The translations under genes and the position numbers were made by a program. The notes under the pieces are model-generated. The model was not told the origin of the DNA and did no database searches. It saw nothing but the letters and a program-made list of their open reading frames with translations. Below, piece after piece: positions 13,622 through 17,614 of a DNA stretch of 17,614 nt. Source of the stretch: Thiomargarita sp. (GTDB lineage: Bacteria; Pseudomonadota; Gammaproteobacteria; Beggiatoales; Beggiatoaceae); assembly GCA_030635005.1 (NCBI GenBank), contig DAOVZS010000022.1, positions 1 to 17,614 of the forward strand, read 5' to 3'. Every line of letters starts with the position of its first letter. Position 1 is the stretch's first letter.

Positions 13622-15658
13622 ATGGACGATAATAAGACGATTCGACTGCTTGTTGTTGAAGAATCTGCTAATGAAGCAGAAGTCATTTTTCGTAGTTTAC
13701 GTAAATCTCGTTATTCTCTTATTCATCCTCGCCATATTGAAGATGATGAAGATTTGGGGATTGCGTTAAATGCCCAAGAATGGGATTTAATTATTGCAAT
13801 TCCAGAAGTAGGTGATTTTACCATTGCAAAAATTCATGACAGGCTTATCCAATCTAAAATAATGCTGCCCATTATTGTGATTGTTGGCGAGCTAGACGGT
13901 GCTATCATCGCTAAAATGCTTACAGATGGCGCCACACAAGTCATTCCTGATGAAGATGATAAGTGTTTGAGCATTGTTGTCAGTAGAGAGCTTGAACATT
14001 TGACAAAACACCGTCAAAATCAAACACTTGAACATTTGTATCAAGAAAGTCAAAAACATAACCATCTGTTATTGGATTCATCACTTGATGCCATCGCTTA
14101 TGTGCAAGATGGGATACATATTTATGCAAATCCCAGTTATTTAAAGATGTTTGATTATAAGAGTATGGATGATTTATTGCTCATTATGGACTTAATTAGC
14201 CCACATGAACAAACCAAATTTAATGATTTTTTGCGTGATTTTATGACTAATAAAAGATTAGCAGAAAGCAAAATTGAATTAGATGGTTTAAAAGCCAATG
14301 AAAAGCAATTTAAAATAAAAATGGTCATGAGTCAGGCAAATTATAACAATGAACCGTGTGTGCAAGTTATTATTCATGATCAATCTTGGAAACAACGTGA
14401 TCCTGTGACTGGCTTATTGAACAGTCAATATTTTATTCAATTATTGTCAGAAGCCTTAGTTGAAGCGAAGAGAGAACGTAGTGTATTGTTTTATATTGCA
14501 TTGGATAATTTTTCTAAAATTAAAGAAAATATTGGGGTAGGTGCTTATGAACCCTTAATTAAAAATATTGCAGTCCTTCTTGATAAGATATCAGATGGAG
14601 GAGATTTTGCACGTTTTAGTGATAATGTATTTACATTATTAATCGCTGATGATGACGGTGAAAAATATAAAGAAGCCGCTAAATTTGCAGACAAATTGAG
14701 ACAAACCGTAGAATCCAGTGTGACAGAATTGGCTAACAAATCATTGGTGGTGACCTGTAGCATTGGGATTACACAAGTCCTTTCTTCAGCGGGTTCTCCC
14801 CAAAATATATTAACTGCTGCACGGAATGCCTGTAAAATTGCACAAGAAAAAGGGGGAAATAGATTTGAAATATACAAAATTTCTCTTGAAAAAGAAGGCA
14901 GTTCTGCCATGGCTCAATTAATTGAAACTGCAATTGAAGAAGAGCGCTTATCATTATTTTATCAACCCATTGTGAGTTTGCATGCTGAAAATACAGAGAT
15001 CTATGAAGTGTGTTTAAGAATGGTAGATTCTGATGGTAATCCAGTGTCAACTGGAGAGATGTTTCAGGAAGCAGAAAAACATAATCTAAACCTCAAGTTA
15101 GATATGTGGGTCATCAGGCAATCTGTGAAGATATTAGTGGCCCAAATCAAAAAGAAACACCACACTCACTTTTTCATCAAACTATCCGCACAATCTCTCC
15201 AAAAAAAGGAAATTCTTGTATATATTGCACAATTACTTAAAAAAACTAAATTACCAGGTGAACACCTTATTTTTGAATTCCGTGAAGCAGTCGCATTAAA
15301 CCAAATCAGTTTAACTAAGGCATTTATTAAGCAAGTCAACAAATTCAAATGCAAAACAGCCCTTGAACATTTTGGTAAAGAGACTAATTTTGAAACTGTA
15401 CTCCAACATCTGCCAGTGAATTATGTGAAAATTGATGCTTCTTATAGTAAAGATTTACTTGATTCTGAAGAACAACAGACTGCACTTAAAAATATTGTTC
15501 AATTGACGAAAAAAACGGGTCAACAAACGATTGCTGTCGCTGTGGAAGATGCTAACTGTTTAGCCATACTATGGGAACATACCATTGATTTTGCACAAGG
15601 TCATTATATTCAAGAACCCCTGGGAGAATTGGAATTCGACTTTTCAGGCGAAGAATAA
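13622..15658 (+). CDS. fimX: FimX-like degenerate REC-PAS-GGDEF-EAL c-di-GMP effector
   Basis: A 678-residue cytoplasmic protein with the FimX architecture. Residues 1-125 form a receiver-like domain (IRLLVVEESANEAE) lacking the phospho-acceptor: the WDLII strand ends in Ala59 where Asp is usual. A PAS domain (about 145-255) follows. The GGDEF domain (about 257-420; RDPVTGLLN) has SDNVF (333-337) in place of GG[DE]EF. The EAL domain (about 428-678) has YEVCLRM (461-467) where active enzymes have EALLR, and LEHFG where they have DDFG. It should therefore neither make nor cleave c-di-GMP. Pseudomonas FimX has the same losses, the YEV.LRM wording and a C-terminus ending near DFS, as here. FimX binds c-di-GMP and with PilB/PilZ controls type IV pilus assembly and twitching; no pil gene is in the window. 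A TTG at 13580 would extend the frame, but it lies inside a hairpin, so the ATG at 13622 is chosen. Confidence 0.82.
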   Translation: MDDNKTIRLLVVEESANEAEVIFRSLRKSRYSLIHPRHIEDDEDLGIALNAQEWDLIIAIPEVGDFTIAKIHDRLIQSKIMLPIIVIVGELDGAIIAKMLTDGATQVIPDEDDKCLSIVVSRELEHLTKHRQNQTLEHLYQESQKHNHLLLDSSLDAIAYVQDGIHIYANPSYLKMFDYKSMDDLLLIMDLISPHEQTKFNDFLRDFMTNKRLAESKIELDGLKANEKQFKIKMVMSQANYNNEPCVQVIIHDQSWKQRDPVTGLLNSQYFIQLLSEALVEAKRERSVLFYIALDNFSKIKENIGVGAYEPLIKNIAVLLDKISDGGDFARFSDNVFTLLIADDDGEKYKEAAKFADKLRQTVESSVTELANKSLVVTCSIGITQVLSSAGSPQNILTAARNACKIAQEKGGNRFEIYKISLEKEGSSAMAQLIETAIEEERLSLFYQPIVSLHAENTEIYEVCLRMVDSDGNPVSTGEMFQEAEKHNLNLKLDMWVIRQSVKILVAQIKKKHHTHFFIKLSAQSLQKKEILVYIAQLLKKTKLPGEHLIFEFREAVALNQISLTKAFIKQVNKFKCKTALEHFGKETNFETVLQHLPVNYVKIDASYSKDLLDSEEQQTALKNIVQLTKKTGQQTIAVAVEDANCLAILWEHTIDFAQGHYIQEPLGELEFDFSGEE

Positions 15659-16953
15659 AGCTGTTTTACAAAAGCCTTTGAGTTACGCTGGTAGTTATAT
15701 AACGCACGGCGTGACACAGGCAAGCAATCCAAAGAAGCCGCGAGAAAGCCTCTTTCTTGAAACCAGTGAGCAGTGCGCGTCGTCAAAACATATAGCTGAG
15801 TAATATGAGATTGAAGTGCGCGACGTTCTAAAAAATCCAGTAACGCATCTCCTCTTCTTTCCCCACGATAATGTTCATGCACCGCTAAACATGCTAATTC
15901 CGCCATATCCCTAAAAGGATATAAAGCAGCACATGCAATCATCATCCCATCTCTTTCTTGTACAATAAAATGATTCATTTCCATTTCTAATTTGTCACGG
16001 GAACGGTGTACTAAGATACCTGCCTGTTCTAAGGGTTTAATTAATTCAAGTATCCCCCCTACATCTTCTATCGTCGCTTGACGAATATGTTCAAAAGCAT
16101 CCGTACTGATCAGTGTGCCTATGCCTTCTCGAGTAAATAACTCTAGTAATAAAGCCCCCTTACATTGCGAAACAATATGCACACGCTGTACCCCATCCTG
16201 ACAAGCTGATATGGCATTTGAAAGTTGTTTTTTGCACGCAAGGCTGTGCTCTTGTATCAACCAATCTTGTGCCTCTTTCTCTGTTAATTGAGGGACACAT
16301 TTTCCTGTCTCATCACAAATACCCTTATTTTCTGTCAAACATATCCACTTAACAGCTTGCAAAGCAATGGACACCGTTCTGGCCACTTCTTCTGTACGTA
16401 AATTAAAAATTTCTCCTGTAGGCGAATAACCAATGGGTGCTATCAATACAATACAACCTTCATCAAGTTGACGTGTTATCGCCACACTGTCACAGCGACG
16501 CACTTTTCCTGTATAACAATAATCTACCCCATCACGTACACCGACTGGGCGTGCTGTCATAAAATTACCTGATGCAGTGTGAATACGGATGTTGCTGCTG
16601 GGAGAATTGCTTAATCCCATTGATAACAAACGTTCAATTTCTGTATGCACAGTGCCACACGCAGCCTTGACACACTTCAGTGCAGGCGTATCCGTGATAC
16701 GTATCCCGTTAATATAACGTGATTTTCCATGCAAACACTGCTCAACTTGTGGGCGAATACCATATACCAATACGAGGCGTATACCCAAACTACTTAATAA
16801 TGCAATATCATGAATCAAATCTGAAAAGTGAGGACTTTCTACCGCCTCTCCTCCAAAGGAAATAACAAAAGTTCGACCATGATGTGCATGAATATAAGGG
16901 GCTGCATTACGAAACCAATCAACAAAAGCATCATGATGTAAAAGATCAGTCAT
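15610..16953 (-). CDS. argA: Amino-acid N-acetyltransferase (N-acetylglutamate synthase, ArgA)
   Basis: A 447-residue enzyme for the first step of arginine synthesis: acetyl-CoA plus glutamate gives N-acetylglutamate. The N-terminal amino-acid-kinase-like domain (about 1-285; PYIHAHHGRTFVISFGGEAVES, LGIRLVLVYGIRPQVEQ, VLIAPIGYSPTGE) normally carries the arginine feedback site. The C-terminal GNAT domain (about 295-435) includes ACLAVHEHYRGERRGDALL, whose RGERRGDA stretch is the acetyl-CoA loop, and ends with HWFQERGF and ALYNYQRNSK. Length is close to E. coli ArgA (443). The family end is about at KAFVKQL; the last 15 or so Ser/Pro/Asn-rich residues are read through the 3' end of the convergent FimX-like gene. 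No Shine-Dalgarno is evident before the ATG, but the protein start fits the family. It is transcribed alone, divergently from the coiled-coil gene; I see no clear ArgR box. Confidence 0.93.
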   Translation of the reverse strand: MTDLLHHDAFVDWFRNAAPYIHAHHGRTFVISFGGEAVESPHFSDLIHDIALLSSLGIRLVLVYGIRPQVEQCLHGKSRYINGIRITDTPALKCVKAACGTVHTEIERLLSMGLSNSPSSNIRIHTASGNFMTARPVGVRDGVDYCYTGKVRRCDSVAITRQLDEGCIVLIAPIGYSPTGEIFNLRTEEVARTVSIALQAVKWICLTENKGICDETGKCVPQLTEKEAQDWLIQEHSLACKKQLSNAISACQDGVQRVHIVSQCKGALLLELFTREGIGTLISTDAFEHIRQATIEDVGGILELIKPLEQAGILVHRSRDKLEMEMNHFIVQERDGMMIACAALYPFRDMAELACLAVHEHYRGERRGDALLDFLERRALQSHITQLYVLTTRTAHWFQERGFLAASLDCLPVSRRALYNYQRNSKAFVKQLYSSPEKSNSNSPRGS

Positions 16954-16961
16954 GGATAAAT

Positions 16962-16990
16962 TTGACGAATCCGAAAAATCGGTTAATAAT
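16962..16990 (+). promoter_or_regulatory. Candidate sigma70 promoter for the coiled-coil gene
   Basis: TTGACG (16962-16967, 5/6 to consensus) and AATAAT (16985-16990, 5/6) are separated by 17 bp in the argA/coiled-coil divergent gap. Transcription would start near 16997, giving a leader of about 47 nt to the ATG at 17044. A small palindrome (ccga-aaaa-tcgg, 16971-16982) lies in the spacer and might bind a regulator, though it is short. Confidence 0.5.
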
Positions 16991-17043
16991 TTTATTTATT
17001 AAGTTCATTTTTATTTCATTTTTTAGAAAGAGGTATAGACACA

Positions 17044-17358
17044 ATGACCCTTAAAACATTGCGGCCAAAAAGAGTGCTCCCTTATGATAATAAACGGGAA
17101 CTTTCATCTCGTTTGCGAGAAGAAAATTCTCGTTTAAAAACGGATGTTGCACGTTTGCGTATTGAAAAAGCACACTTGCGTACAAAAAATGTACAATTAC
17201 ACAAAGAAAATTTACGATTGAAGGAAGAATTGCATTTTACAACTGCAGAATTGGATGATATACGAGATGTTTCTGATTTTAAGGATATTGAGCTCGCACA
17301 AAATAATGTGTTGTATCATATTTTGCAAGAGGAACATTTACGTTTGCATTTTGAATAA
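17044..17358 (+). CDS. Small coiled-coil protein of unknown function
   Basis: I do not recognise this 104-residue protein. The N-terminal 18 residues are basic (MTLKTLRPKRVLPYDNKR). Residues about 20-75 are a continuous, strongly charged amphipathic helix with leucines at heptad spacing (RLREENSRLK, ARLRIEKAHLR, QLHKENLRLKEEL), a leucine-zipper-like parallel coiled coil. The last 30 residues are acidic to mixed (DDIRDVSDFKDIELAQNN). There is no signal peptide or membrane segment, so it is probably cytoplasmic and oligomeric. The basic N-terminus before a zipper is loosely reminiscent of a DNA-binding or scaffold protein, but no known basic-region motif is visible. AGAGG about 11 nt before the ATG supports translation, and a good promoter precedes it. 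It lies 59 bp before waaA, so the two may be co-transcribed. Confidence is that the gene is real. Confidence 0.72.
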   Translation: MTLKTLRPKRVLPYDNKRELSSRLREENSRLKTDVARLRIEKAHLRTKNVQLHKENLRLKEELHFTTAELDDIRDVSDFKDIELAQNNVLYHILQEEHLRLHFE

Positions 17359-17417
17359 GGTCATTATGAAATCATGTTACGCACCGTAACTATCACATTT
17401 TCTGTAAAGGATTTACT

Positions 17418-17614
17418 TTGCGTCTTATTTACACTTTTTTATTTTATTTGCTGATCCCTTTTATATTATTACGTTTATTATGGCGCGGTAGACATGCTCC
17501 TGCGTATTGGCATCGTTGGCTAGAACGTTTTGGTTTCAGCAAGATTACACCCGTGCAACCCACTTTATGGATACATGCTGTTTCAATGGGAGAAGTACAA
17601 GCCGCTATCCCACT
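17418..17614 (+). CDS. waaA: 3-deoxy-D-manno-octulosonic acid (Kdo) transferase, 5' part
   Basis: The frame starts at a TTG and runs off the window edge after about 65 codons. The product begins with a hydrophobic membrane anchor (RLIYTFLFYLLIPFILLRLLWRG), then HAPAYWHRWLERFGF and LWIHAVSMGEVQAAIP. This is the N-terminus of WaaA/KdtA glycosyltransferases, whose conserved IHAVSVGE contains the catalytic glutamate. The enzyme adds Kdo from CMP-Kdo to lipid IVA at the cytoplasmic face of the inner membrane during lipopolysaccharide synthesis. The TTG start is supported by AAAGGA at 17406-17411, 6 nt before it, and by a stop in the same frame at 17367-17369 with no ATG between. The ATG at 17374 is in another frame that closes soon. 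Only the N-terminal portion is in the window. Confidence 0.88.
   Translation, partial: MRLIYTFLFYLLIPFILLRLLWRGRHAPAYWHRWLERFGFSKITPVQPTLWIHAVSMGEVQAAIP

Noticed and set aside
14545..14910. 121-codon open frame on the minus strand within the FimX-like gene
   Set aside because: It is antisense to a strong coding region, has no RBS or recognisable domain, and is best explained as a by-product of codon use.
16971..16982. Short palindrome ccga-aaaa-tcgg upstream of argA as an ArgR operator
   Set aside because: It does not fit the ARG box pattern (TGAAT...ATTCA) and has only 4-bp arms.
17376..17390. Small stem gttac/gtaac between the coiled-coil gene and waaA as a terminator
   Set aside because: It has only a 5-bp stem and no T-run. 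Such repeats are common by chance.

Overview
The window is AT-rich bacterial chromosome, most likely from a gammaproteobacterium. The evidence is a proteobacterial-type argA (kinase-like plus GNAT domains), a waaA start, a FimX-like protein and a ser/pur housekeeping block. A very large Ser/Thr-His kinase and a heptaheme cytochrome suggest a large-genome, redox-versatile sulfur bacterium of the Thiotrichales/Beggiatoaceae kind. That placement is inference; no rRNA or other phylogenetic marker is present.

Layout. (1) Positions 1-530 are a scar: the 5'-truncated remnant of a type ISP-like restriction-modification methylase (minus strand, NPPY motif) abuts the 5'-truncated remnant of a higB toxin (plus strand). 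A 70-bp near-perfect palindrome follows, reaching into the stop codon of the next gene. (2) Positions 528-9221, minus strand, form a three-gene signalling operon read from high to low coordinates: a giant Ser/Thr kinase-AAA ATPase-GAF-histidine kinase, a REC-PAS-HisKA-HATPase-REC hybrid kinase, and a REC-HisKA-HATPase kinase. The genes overlap or nearly touch, and no DNA-binding output gene is present. (3) Positions 9313-13554, plus strand, hold a membrane-anchored heptaheme cytochrome c, purK, serC and a short ACT-type serA, with overlaps at two of the three joints. (4) Positions 13622-15658, plus strand, encode a FimX-like protein whose REC, GGDEF and EAL signatures are all degenerate; it probably senses c-di-GMP for type IV pili. 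It runs 49 bp into the convergent argA (minus strand). (5) After a short divergent promoter region come a small coiled-coil protein gene and the start of waaA (TTG start), cut by the window edge.

How the genes work together. The three kinases look like one phosphorelay: the largest protein could integrate Ser/Thr phosphorylation, nucleotide binding and a GAF ligand, then pass phosphate to the receivers of the two smaller kinases. serA and serC encode the first two steps of phosphorylated serine synthesis, purK a step of purine synthesis, and argA the first step of arginine synthesis. I see no RNA genes, CRISPR array or intact mobile element. The most unusual signals are the truncated methylase/higB junction, the palindrome at the operon's end, the non-HPt helical tail shared by two of the kinases, and an apparent catalytic Glu-to-Leu change in SerA.
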